Assembly: GCA_037042915.1 (NCBI GenBank) | Contig: CM073200.1 | Location: 1,550,001 to 1,614,000 of the forward strand | Source of the DNA: Auricularia sp. M13 | Taxonomy: Eukaryota > Basidiomycota > Agaricomycetes > Auriculariales > Auriculariaceae | DNA: 64,000 nt | Direction: 5' to 3' | In this document: positions 54,850 to 64,000 of the stretch, piece by piece | Layout: each line of letters starts with the position of its first letter | How positions within the stretch are numbered: the stretch's first letter is position 1 | The notes under the pieces: generated by a model | Told to the model about the DNA's origin: nothing | The model's input: only the letters and a program-made list of their open reading frames with translations | The model's database searches: none | Position numbers and translations under genes: made by a program

Positions 54850-56220
54850 GCAAGCAACCGTCGGCCGGGTCTGCAATGAGCTTCCGTACTCTCTTCCAAC
54901 TCCGATCACCCACGTTGCCAGAACGACCTACCTCGCTTGCCCGTCGTCACACTCACTCTTCAAGAAAACTCAATCTCAGCGACCTGGCTATTTCCAATAA
55001 GTAATGTTTTATCTCGCTCCCTTCCACGCAAATCTGCCCCCGATCAGTGCACAGCTCCAGCGGCCAGCCACAGGCGATCAAAACGTGCACAGTGACAGTG
55101 CGCTGCCGCCACATACAAAGCGTCCCGCTGGTCATGATGATAGGCAGGGCATGTGAATGCTTGGATCCTTCCATAATATTAACCATTTTATTCAACATTT
55201 ACTTACTTATTATCAGAGGCCGCAGCAGCCCCCAGGCTGTGCAACTCAATCTTCATGATCAATCTCGCAGGGAGTTTGCACCGGGGAATCACGTTCGCCC
55301 GTGATATACAGCTCATTGCCCGACTATCCAGTGCAAAAGTACTGCACCAGGAGGGCTGGTTCAGCATCAGTGGCTATTAGAGACTATCTTCTGGCACAGT
55401 GCACTGCTCAGTGGCTAATAGACTATCTTCTAGCACAGTGCTCTGCCCGTCAAGTTCTCCTACTCCGGCACCGTCCCAACTCTACCCCTCCAAATTCTCT
55501 ACCGCCGCGTCGCGATCGGGCCCGTCGTCTCCGAGTCCAAACGTATCGATACCTAATCTGACTGATCTCAGCGACTTGCTGTAATACAGTATGCCAGTGA
55601 GTCTTCCCAGTGCACCTCCAGGGTAGGCGCCGACGCGCAGGATGTCAATTCATTTTATACGCGGCCGGGACTCGGATGTCACCTCTGTTTCTGAACTGGT
55701 CTTCGGCGGTCCTGTCGGTACAGTCTCAGCCACCTGTCAACAGTACAGGCTCCAGCATTTGAAGCGTAAAGATACTGTGTACTGTGGATTAACCGCTGTT
55801 CTCAATCCACTTGCGATTCATTCGTAACGTAGCGCCGTCGGCGGGCGCTTTTGGTGATGTCGAGACACTGACAGGCTGTACTGTAGACCAATCCACCGCG
55901 CTATGTAAGCTACAGTCGCTGGCGTAGATCGTGCCGCACGGCGCATGGAACAGGGGTTGCATTCGGAATCTCTGCAACTGCACAAGTCTATTCAGTGAGA
56001 TAGTTATTCATACATACATAGAAGAATCCCGTTTCTGCACCAGACGAACTTGGATTTGCCACCTTCATCCAGAAGGACTACGTACTGCTAGATGGGGCGG
56101 GTTAGTTGACCCTGCCACGAGAAGATCGAGTCCTACAATTGAGACGCGGTACCAACATGAATTGCTTCTGGTGGGTGCATTACGTGACGTCTGGGCATGG
56201 CATCGGGCTACAGATGACAT
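54850..56220. other. Intergenic with a short tandem duplication
   Basis: A roughly 40-bp unit (CAGTGGCTA.TAGA...CTATCTTCT.GCACAGTGC) occurs twice in tandem at 55368-55447. Around 55575-55900 several TACTGT/ACAGTA motifs like those of the MITEs are present, but no clean inverted pair was found. No gene recognised. Confidence 0.45.
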
Positions 56221-56226
56221 ATAGGC

Positions 56227-56233
56227 TATAAAT
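56227..56233 (+). promoter_or_regulatory. TATA box of decarboxylase gene
   Basis: TATAAAT lies 73 bp upstream of the ATG at 56306. Confidence 0.55.
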
Positions 56234-56305
56234 CCACGCCCCGACCACGTCGACCTTGCTTTTCGCGCTCATTCCCTTCCCGCTGCAGTAACGAGTGTGA
56301 CAGCC

Positions 56306-57619
56306 ATGGGATATGATACCATCGTCCAGCAGCTAGTCGACAAGATGGCGTCAGAGCCCGAGTTCAGCGAGAACCTCGCGAGCTCATTCGCCCTCGCAGT
56401 GCGCGCGGCGCCGGAGTTCGCAGAGCGCGGCATCACCACGCTCGACGCGTTCGTCAAGTTCCTCGACGAGTTCCTGCATTGGGTCCCCACGGAGACCGCC
56501 AGCAGCAAGAACGTCAACGTCCTGATGTGCATGTGGTACTTCGTGCTCGACCTGCCGCCCGTCGCCGCCTGGCAGAACGCGATCCAGCCCTCGGAGCGCG
56601 CGCCGTGGCGCTGGCTCAGCCAGTGGATCATCGACTACTCCCAGGTGCGTCCGTTCCGCTAGAGTGACGTGGCGACGAACGATTCGTAGGAGATGGGCGC
56701 GTGGATGGACACACCGGCGTCGCTGACGCCGCGCTCCCTGAAGACGTTCTACACCGCGCCGGCGTACCGCATCGCCGAGTACGCGGACGACCCGGGCTGG
56801 ACGACGTTCAACCAGTTCTTCGCGCGCAGGTTTAAAGATATAGACCGGCAGCGCCCCGTCGCCGCGCCGCAGGACGACCGCGTCGTCGTCAGCCCCGCAG
56901 ATTGTAAGTACGGCGGCAGCTGGCGCGTCGACGAGCGCAACGCGACGATCACCGCCAAGGGCATCGAGTGGGCGATCGCGCAGCTGCTGGACGGCGACGG
57001 CTCGCTGTTTGCGGACGGCGTGTTCGCGCACGGCGTGCTCGACACGACGGACTACCACCGCGTGCACGCGCCCGTGCGCGGCACGGTCGTCGACGCGCGC
57101 ATCGTCCCCGGCCTGTGCTACTGCGAGATCGTGCTGCTCAAGGACGACATTGGCAAGCCCAATCTCGCCATGCGCCGGTTTATGCTGCGCGAGGAGGATA
57201 TACCTGAGAAGCAACGCGCCGTGCCACTCGCTGGAGGGGACGCGCCCGCGAGACACGATACGGTCACTCCGAACTCGACGGGCTACCAGTTCCTGCAGGC
57301 GCGCGGGCTTGTGCTCATCGACAACCCCGTGCTCGGGCTCGTCGCCGTCCTGCCCACCGGCATGGCCCAGGTGCGCTCGCTGCATCCGCGTTTTCATTTC
57401 AGGGAAGTCCTGCTGCTGACAGCTGTCCGTTACTGCATGCAGATATCGAGCGTCGTGCTGTCCGTCAAGCCAGGCGACGCGGTTCAGAAGGGCGACGAAA
57501 TCGGGTACTTCCAAATGGGCGGTTCAGACGTCGTCATGGTCTTCCAGAAAGGCGATTATTCTATTCGTGAACCTGGGTTCATGCATGAACCTCCGGGCTC
57601 ATCGAGCCGACCGATGTGA
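56306..57619 (+). CDS. PS-decarboxylase-family protein, C-terminus replaced
   Basis: A 398-residue member of the phosphatidylserine decarboxylase family, which includes fungal amino-acid decarboxylases such as tryptophan decarboxylase. Exons 56306-56644, 56690-57370 and 57443-57619. Residues 1-113 are the N-terminal helical extension of the soluble fungal type (VQQLVDKMASEPEFSENLAS). Core motifs: TTFNQFFARRFK, VVSPADCKYGG, FAHGVLDTTDYHRVHAPVRG and VKPGDAVQKGDEIGYF. The self-cleavage motif is GGSD with Ser368, expected to form the pyruvoyl group. The gene originally continued after FQKG, but a ~487-bp element begins there. The current last residues (DYSIREPGFMHEPP...) come from the element, and the original end lies at 58049-58129. 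Because the short alpha chain starts at Ser368, the enzyme may be inactive. Lipid or amino-acid substrate is undetermined. Confidence 0.85.
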
Positions 57620-58052
57620 ACCTTTTCCGATCGCTTCCGAAGCCAGCACCGGCAAACAGTAGGACGCTCACTGTGCATGAAAATTGGACTCGAGGTTATT
57701 ATAAAGTTGCCTATGGTCAATTTTCATGATTTCAAAACTTCTGCGGTGGTCAGCGAGTTGTCCGGTCTTCAGCCGAGCACACCGGCGCTTGTGGCTCTGG
57801 GAAGCGGCGAACATCATCCCAAGCCTCTGAAACCGTGTAAAGCTGCCTGTAGCTTTACTATAGGTGCACATATAGCACAATGCGAATGACCCAGCTCCGT
57901 CAGGGTATTGGAGATGGCATTTTGGGTCGCACACCGCACTTCGGGCGAGAGACGCCCGTCTCCGAAGATTCGGCAGGATCGGATCAACAGGTCGGATGGC
58001 GATGAACCCTCATGAACCGGGGTTCACGAATAGAATCATCCCCAGAAAGGCG
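57544..58052. mobile_element. Mutator-like MITE with ~11-bp TSD
   Basis: CCAGAAAGGCG occurs at 57544-57554 and again at 58042-58052, bracketing a ~487-bp insert. The insert ends are inverted: ATTCTATTCGTGAACC then GTTCATG inside the left end, and the same on the complementary strand at the right end with two differences. A 10-11-bp target duplication points to the Mutator (MULE) superfamily. No transposase is present. The insert splits the last exon of the decarboxylase gene. Confidence 0.85.
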
Positions 58053-58129
58053 CCAATGTCAAGTTCGAGCAGGAGATAGACCAATGGTACAAGGTCAGGT
58101 CGCGCATCGCCATAGGTGGAGGAGCATAG
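58049..58129 (+). pseudogene. Severed 3' end of decarboxylase gene
   Basis: Directly after the second target-duplication copy the frame reads GANVKFEQEIDQWYKVRSRI and ends in TAG at 58127. This is the expected C-terminal strand of the decarboxylase family, continuing in phase from VFQK at 57553. It is not reached by the interrupted reading frame. Confidence 0.8.
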
Positions 58130-59660
58130 GCATCCGCGTAGTGCTATTTTGCACTAGATACCGTCAGAAAGTCGACAGGTATCCCTGAACGCGTTGGATG
58201 CGATACGCATCGAGGATCCATCGGGGATTGCAGCTTCAAAGGATTCATGCCACCGTTGATTCTCTTTTCTTCTCATCTGATTAATGGTGTGAATTGCTGG
58301 CAATGATTTGTAACTTGTCCTAGCGGCTTGGGTACCACTGTGACGGCGTTGACAGTGACGGTTGACAAAGCATTGAAGATTTTGCCTGCTCCTGTAGTCA
58401 TGAAATTTTTTCCCGCACAGCAGCTGCGAGCAAGAAATACGTCTGTGTAAGGCTGCCATATTACGTGTGCTGGAGATTAACACCTTCATGAGAGCGAGAA
58501 ATAAGCAATAGGGCAGGGGGCTTCTTGGCCCCGGACCATCACGTCCATGTGTGGGAATCCCGCACACCGCGTTCATACGCGCTAAGTACATGAACGGACG
58601 AACTTAATACACGTCCTACACGACCGCCGTGGCCTAGAAATCGATCAGGTCCACCGCCGTCGCCGCTGGCGCACAGCGGCCTCGGCCCAGCTCCGCCCAA
58701 GGGCCAGTGAGCACCCTCCTCGAGGCCGCGAATGTGCCGCGGCCTAGCAGGTAGAGGCCGACCCAACGTCGCCAGACTGCGGATAAGAAAGGGGCGACGC
58801 CGGCTGCTGGATGCGGTCAGCATCGAGCCCAGAAATTTTCGAGTCACTGAACCGGAACCGGGCCCGGGCCGGGGATAGCCGCCTGGCCGAGGATCGGACG
58901 CCAAGACCGGGCCAAGCGCTCAAACTCCAGACGTGCGCAAGTCACGCAGCGAGCAAGAACAGGCCCCTTGGCGAAAAACATAGCGCTTGAAGGGTAGAAC
59001 TGCACCATAAGCATATCAGACAGCGGGCGAGAAAGCACGCACCTTGGTGCAAAACGGACACCCACAACCTGGATCGGGGCCAAACTGTAAGCAGGCCGCC
59101 GAATAGCAGTGCACGAGCTGCGGCGGGGGCGAAGTAACCCCGTCCGGACACTGCGGCGTTTAGAACCTGGACGCCGGAGGCCGAGAGCGTACCCCGCAAA
59201 GTAGAGACGGGTCCTGACTGGGCCTGTCAGCTCGGCTCGGAACTCCCCGTAAAGCACCTACGGCTGGAGACAACACATGTGAGGGGAAGAGCCCGAATCC
59301 GACGCGAGGCCTGCGTGGAATGGACCCCTTATAAGCAGGCCGGGGAGGAGGCTCTGCCACGTGCCCTGGGCCTGCGCCGGCTGGAGCGAGGAGATCCCCA
59401 GGAAGGAGTCCTCCCTGGCCAGGAGACGCCGGCACAACACACCTAGAAGGGCCCACAGCCCAGATCCCGCCTCTGAGGATTCGCGAACTGATTCGCGTGT
59501 CCTCTCTCGAACAAATCGAAGACGAGACGATCCGAAAGACGTCACAAAATACAGAGTCGATCGCACACGTCAAGGCGTTTTATTGGTTATATACCAGGGC
59601 GAAGGAGGAAGGAAGCGGCCTGCAACTGAACCTCTTCCCTGCGACCACCAGGCAACGAGA
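58130..59660. other. Non-coding, shifts to GC-rich DNA at ~58600
   Basis: No gene recognised. From about 58600 the composition becomes GC-rich with long spurious minus-strand frames, and stays so to the window end. This may be the 5' portion of the retroelement whose ORF1 lies downstream, or a separate GC-rich island. Confidence 0.35.
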
Positions 59661-60322
59661 ATGGACGCTGGGAGACGAGGAGGGTCGGAGTCCGAATGTT
59701 CGGACACAGCTCCGCAGCTGCCGCTGATCCGACCGGCCAACCCGCCGCTACGCATGTGCGAGAGGGAGCGCCCGCCCTTGGCCGCGGCCCCCCCCCCACC
59801 GCTGAGGCCCACTCGACGAGCCTCTACTACGGGCGAACCGGCGGCGAGGACGTCAGACCCCGCTCCAGGCGGCCTGGATGCGAAACGCACCCCGCCGGCG
59901 CTGGCCCAGCCACCGGATGAGCTGTCGCCAGCGCCCGCAGCGCGAATCGGCACGCCTGCCCGCGCCAGTACGGGCAAACGGCGGCTCACGCCCGCCACCG
60001 GCTCCGCTGACGACGATGCCGGGTCATCCCGGCAAGGGGTACGTCACCGTTCCCCCCGTGAGAAGATCCCGCTCACCGGGCAGCTTAGAAGAGACAGGCG
60101 CCCTCGCATCGGGTGACTAGGAAGCGCCTCAAGTGCCACGGTGGCTGCGAGAAGGACTTTGCGGACAGCAAGTCGCGCATCGGGCACTGGAACAGGTACC
60201 GAAGCTGTGAGGCCAGGCACGCCCGCATTATAGAGGGCACGGACGAGGAGCGCGCGTACAAGGTCGGCCAGGCACGCAGGAACGGCTTCGGCTTTATCAT
60301 GTACGAGCCGCAGAAAGAATAG
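59661..60322 (+). CDS. Putative zinc-finger protein, model uncertain
   Basis: I do not recognise this gene. A frame from the ATG at 59661 encodes a Pro/Ala/Arg-rich stretch (MDAGRRGGSESECSDTAPQL) to 60116. An overlapping frame, 60113-60322, encodes LKCHGGCEKDFADSKSRIGHW then NRYRSC, a C-X3-C-X12-H-X7-C pattern like the N-terminal fingers of some fungal transposon proteins, followed by YEPQKE and a stop. A 31-nt GTGAGAAG...CAGCTTAG segment at 60056-60088 could join the frames but is very short for an intron. It may be a retroelement-encoded protein or a chance combination. Confidence 0.35.
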
Positions 60323-61124
60323 GCATTGATTGGCCCAGTCTCCGGCAGCGTTGGGCTCAAAAACCGGTAACGCCGCGCTACAGACACGGGCGTCAGACCG
60401 GCGAGGCAGATGGCCGAGCGCCGGTGCCACGTAAGCACCGCACACCGTGCGACGCCAAGGCGACATCGAGGCGAGTAGCCTACAAAGACGGGCCCGGCTG
60501 CCAGACTCTCTCTGTGCGCGCCATGGCCCGCCCGACGGCGACCGGCGGCCGAGCAGCCCGCCGGCCGGCAATGACTGAGCCGGAAGGGCCCGGGAGCAGC
60601 GCCAACTCCGACAAGCCCTCCTGCGCGGCCCACACGCCTACGCGGCGTGCGCAACTCACGCTGCGGCCGCCGGCGCGCTCGAGCAGTCGCAACACCGCGT
60701 GCCCACTTGGCGCGCGCGAGCTTGGCGCGCACCTGAGATGCGGCGCTGATCAGGCCGGCGAGCTCTCGCCGGAAGAAACGCCCTACGTGCGACGTTTCCG
60801 CCGCGACTGGCCAGAACCATCGGCGCCTCGGCCGCAGGGGACGAGCCAGGGCTCCACGACGTCAGGAGTGCCAGAGCCGCGGGCGCACATCTACACGAAG
60901 ACGTGAGTACGCCGCGGGTTGCCTTATATAGCAGGAAGCACGTCGATTCTGACGAAACGAAGGCTTTACGACGGGGCAAAGCAGCCGCGACAGCAGCGGC
61001 GGGGCACGCAGCAAGCCCGCCCCACGCGCGATGACCTGCGGAACGTATCGGCGGAGGAGTCATATAGCCCTCGCCGCCCGGTCGACCCGCCCTCCCTCCC
61101 CTCTTCTGACCCGCCGCACACGAA

Positions 61125-64000
61125 ATGGAACCAGCCGGCGACGATAACCGCTTCGCGCCCCTGGCGGCGAGCACGGCCAGCCATGACAGCGGCAAAAGCA
61201 GCCCCGCCCACGCTGGGCAGCGACAGAACCCACTGCCGCACGCGGAGCGGCCCAGCGAAGGCGGCCAGCACGCAGCGACGCCGGAAGCGCCAGACCCCGT
61301 CGGGGACGAGCTCGTAACGACGACACGCGAGCCACTAGGGACGTCGTCGGCAAGCTCAAACGCCGTCGCGGCAGAACAGTCGCCGCCGCCGCCATGGTCG
61401 CCCGCCAGGCCCGGCGTCGTCAGGCCCCGCCCCGCCCTGGACTCACCGAGCGTCGAGGACGCACGGGCCGGCCGCCTGGCACTGCACCGCGACAACTGGT
61501 CCGCGAAGGCCAAGGAAGCGGATGCGGCCACCGAACGCACGAAGGCCGCAGAGGCCGCGACGACCGCCACGGCAGCAGTCGTCGCGACTGCCGCAGCCGC
61601 GGTCGCCGCGGCGGCGGGGACTGCGCCCGTCGAGGAGCAGCGCCGCAGAAGCCAGCCGACCTGGCCGACGGTACGCACGCGAAGTGCGAGCACCACGCGC
61701 CCGCTGACCCCAGCACACAGCTCGTCCCCCCGCCGCCCCCTGCACACCCAGCATGGGCGACTTACCGTGCCGCCGGGACGACGCGGCAACTCACAATTCT
61801 CCAGGGGTCCGCCGCGGCCGCTGCAGCTGGAAAGCCGAAGTCGCCAACAGGGCTGGCACCCGCCGCCCCTCCGCGCTTCTACGTTGGCACTAGGCCGAAT
61901 GGCGGCTCGCAGGTGTACAACGTAAGCACCGGGCTGCGTCCTGTGGCCGCGCGCTCCAAGCTGACCGGACTCGCACAGTCTCTGTTCAAAAAGGTGCCCA
62001 CCCTGCGGCACCGCGACCCCGCCGAGGACTGGGTGCACGAAACCACCATCGAGGTGCGGTCCATGCACGGCGCGGCCGCCAGTGCGCCAGCGCCCTCCGG
62101 CAGGGCGGCGGGGCCACATGCCGGAGCACCCGCTGCCCCCGCGAGCGACGGGAATGGAACGGCGGCAATGGCGATATCCGCGGCTACATCGGCGGACGAC
62201 GCGCCCGCCGCGCAGCGCCCGTTTATCAAAAACCGCACGGGCGCCGCAGCAGCCTCCAGCGCCGAGGAGAGCGACGGGAGCGGCGACGGCGGGGTCGACT
62301 CGCCGAGTGAAGCACCGGGGAGGCGGTTCCGCCAACGCCGCCTGGCATCACGCCAGGACGCCACCCGGCGCAGCGCCACCCGCTACTCGGGCAGTCAAAC
62401 CGGGGAAGCGCGTAGGCAGCACGAGGACGACCCTATGTCCATCGACGAGGAGGGCCGCGGCGCCCAAGGCCCCTCCGGGCAGCACGCGCAGCTCCGCCTG
62501 CCGCCATCGCCACCGCCGCACGCGGCGCACGGCGCGCCGGCGTCAGCGCCCCAAGCCAGGGCCCAAGCGCTGTCGCCGGAGGACTGCTGGCCGCCGCTGC
62601 CACGGCCCACGCTTACCCAGGCGGCCAAACCGATGCGGCAGCCACCCCGAGCCCTAACACGCCCGCCTGTCCCTGGCCAAGCACAGGCCCCACCGGCCGC
62701 GCCCTTCGCGGGCGCGCGCCCCGCCGACGCGCGGCCGGCCCCGCCCGCGCCTCCTGCACCCCGGCGCAGCCAGCCGCCCAACCCCGCGCGCCGACCCCCC
62801 GCCGCCGCCGCCGCCGCACGCCGCGCCGGCACCGGCCCTGCCGCCCCCGCCACGCGGGTCTGCCCAACGAGGCCCCGCCCGCTACGGAGCTAGACAGAAC
62901 GAGCGCGGCAGGGATCTCGCAGCGCATCGCCGACACAACGGTCGCCGTCGCCACCACCGGAGAGGCCGTCTCGATTGACGGCATGATCGAGGACGGCCAC
63001 CTGGACGCGGTGCCCAGCGAGAGCCGTGAGTACTTCGAGCAGCTCGAGCGCGGCGGTGAAAACATCCTCTGCGCGCGCTTCGTGCTCCCGGCGCACAAGA
63101 AGCGACCGCGCGAAGTTAAGCACGAGCTCATCCGCCAGACGCTGGAGCACAACCTCGACCGCCTGCGTATCGCCGACCAGCCAACCCCGCTACGAGTCAT
63201 CCTCGCCGGCGTCCTCCACGACGAGGTCTACGACCTCGTCGAGATCGTCTACTATGTGCGTGGCGCGACCACGACCACCAGAGACTTGCTCGTGCAAAAT
63301 GGCCACTGGCGCGTCGGCCGCTCACGCGTATCCTTCATGCCACACCACGTGGCCAGGTCGCGCTTCATCGCCACGTACATCGGCCCAGTCGTCCCCCCGG
63401 AGGACCACGACGAATTCGTCGGTGTTATCAGAGCGCGCTGGGCGGGCGATGACTACATCGAGCACCTGTTCGCGCTGCAGGCCGCCGCCGTCACCGCCGC
63501 GGCCGACGCAGACGCCGCCACGGCCAACGCTGCCGCCGCGGCCGCCGCCGCCTCCTACGCCGCGATCACTGGGGACCCCGCAGCCACCATCGCCGACATC
63601 GCCGCCGCGGGAACCGCTACCGCCGCCGCCGCCGCCGCCGCCGCGACAGCAGCAGCGGCGCAGAACGCGGCACGCCAGGCTAACCCCCGCGCTGACTTCC
63701 TGCAGAGCATCGACGTCGAGCCGCTCGAGGTCGAGCAGAACGGCGTGCTCATCAGGCAGTTCAACGTGTACGCCGACACGTCGGCCGTCCCAGTTGAGCT
63801 GCACCGCCGCGTCCGCGCGGCGGCCATCGGCCTGCGCATCGAGAACCCGGCGTTCCAGTTCGGCGTCGCCATCAGAGACCCCCGGCCGTGCTACCGCTGC
63901 AAGGCGGAGTCGCACCCTGGCCGCAAGTGCAGGCTCGCGGAGCTCGAGCCAGCACAGGAGACGGCGACCGCGGAGCAGCACTTCCCGACGCGCGGGGAAT
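61125..64000 (+). mobile_element. Retrotransposon ORF1 (Gag-like, CCHC), open at the end
   Basis: The region encodes a Gag-like nucleic-acid-binding protein in three successive plus frames. 61125-61650 starts MEPAGDDNRFAPLAAS; about 61700-62830 includes PPRFYVGTRPNGGSQVYNVS and FIKNRTGAAAASSAEES; about 62830-64000 includes SREYFEQLERGGENILCARF, LRVILAGVLHDEVYDLVEIV and HWRVGRSRVSFMPHHVARSR. Polyalanine follows, and finally the zinc knuckle CYRCKAESHPGRKC (C-X2-C-X4-H-X4-C) at 63892-63933. The order, with the knuckle near the C-terminus, fits ORF1 of a non-LTR element or a Gag; the enzymatic part would lie beyond the window. Two frame changes (61640-61720 and near 62830) suggest decay, or sequencing errors in GCC runs. 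Confidence 0.6.

Noticed and set aside
60656-62335. 559-codon minus-strand open frame
   Set aside because: Antisense of the Gag-like ORF1 region, Gly/Arg/Ala-rich without motifs.

Overview
The window looks like nuclear DNA of a basidiomycete fungus, most likely an Agaricomycete. Genes are split by many short GT-AG introns of about 45-60 nt. The gene content is typical of mushroom-forming fungi: F-box proteins, a NACHT/NB-ARC-TPR NLR, a cyanovirin-N homologue, small secreted proteins, a phosphatidylserine-decarboxylase-family enzyme, Tel1/ATM kinase and a Ste20/PAK kinase. Exon models below were read by eye from splice consensus and protein continuity. They were not computed.

Region 1 (1-22.6 kb) is an accessory, heavily rearranged zone. 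A dead Tad-like LINE fragment (397-2172) is followed by two large inverted arms, about 3254-5650 and 14141-16569. Each arm carries an alpha/beta-hydrolase gene and part of a small secreted protein gene. Between and beside the arms lie an intact cyanovirin-N gene with a broken second copy, three copies of an RNase H gene (two broken, one nearly intact with a 3.4-kb intron holding a 24-bp minisatellite), six copies of a ~115-bp dispersed repeat, and an intact four-exon NLR of 1014 residues.

Region 2 (22.6-36.6 kb) has a secreted, toxin-like protein with a long basic tail, two related multi-pass membrane proteins (one lacking its 5' end, one with a probable frameshift), FAD-oxidase remnants and an F-box gene. 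It also has several non-autonomous DNA transposons. One is a hAT-type element with an 8-bp target duplication that splits an exon of a single-pass membrane protein gene.

Region 3 (36.8-54.9 kb) is mostly core genome: a complete TEL1/ATM kinase gene of about 9.5 kb, two F-box genes with disruptive changes, a kinase-gene fragment, and a Ste20/PAK kinase gene with a 1.46-kb intron.

Region 4 (54.9-64 kb) contains a decarboxylase gene whose last exon is split by a ~487-bp Mutator-like element. It is followed by GC-rich DNA carrying a retrotransposon ORF1 with a CCHC zinc knuckle that runs off the window. The most distinctive overall feature is how many genes are interrupted by identifiable small mobile elements or broken by local inverted duplication.
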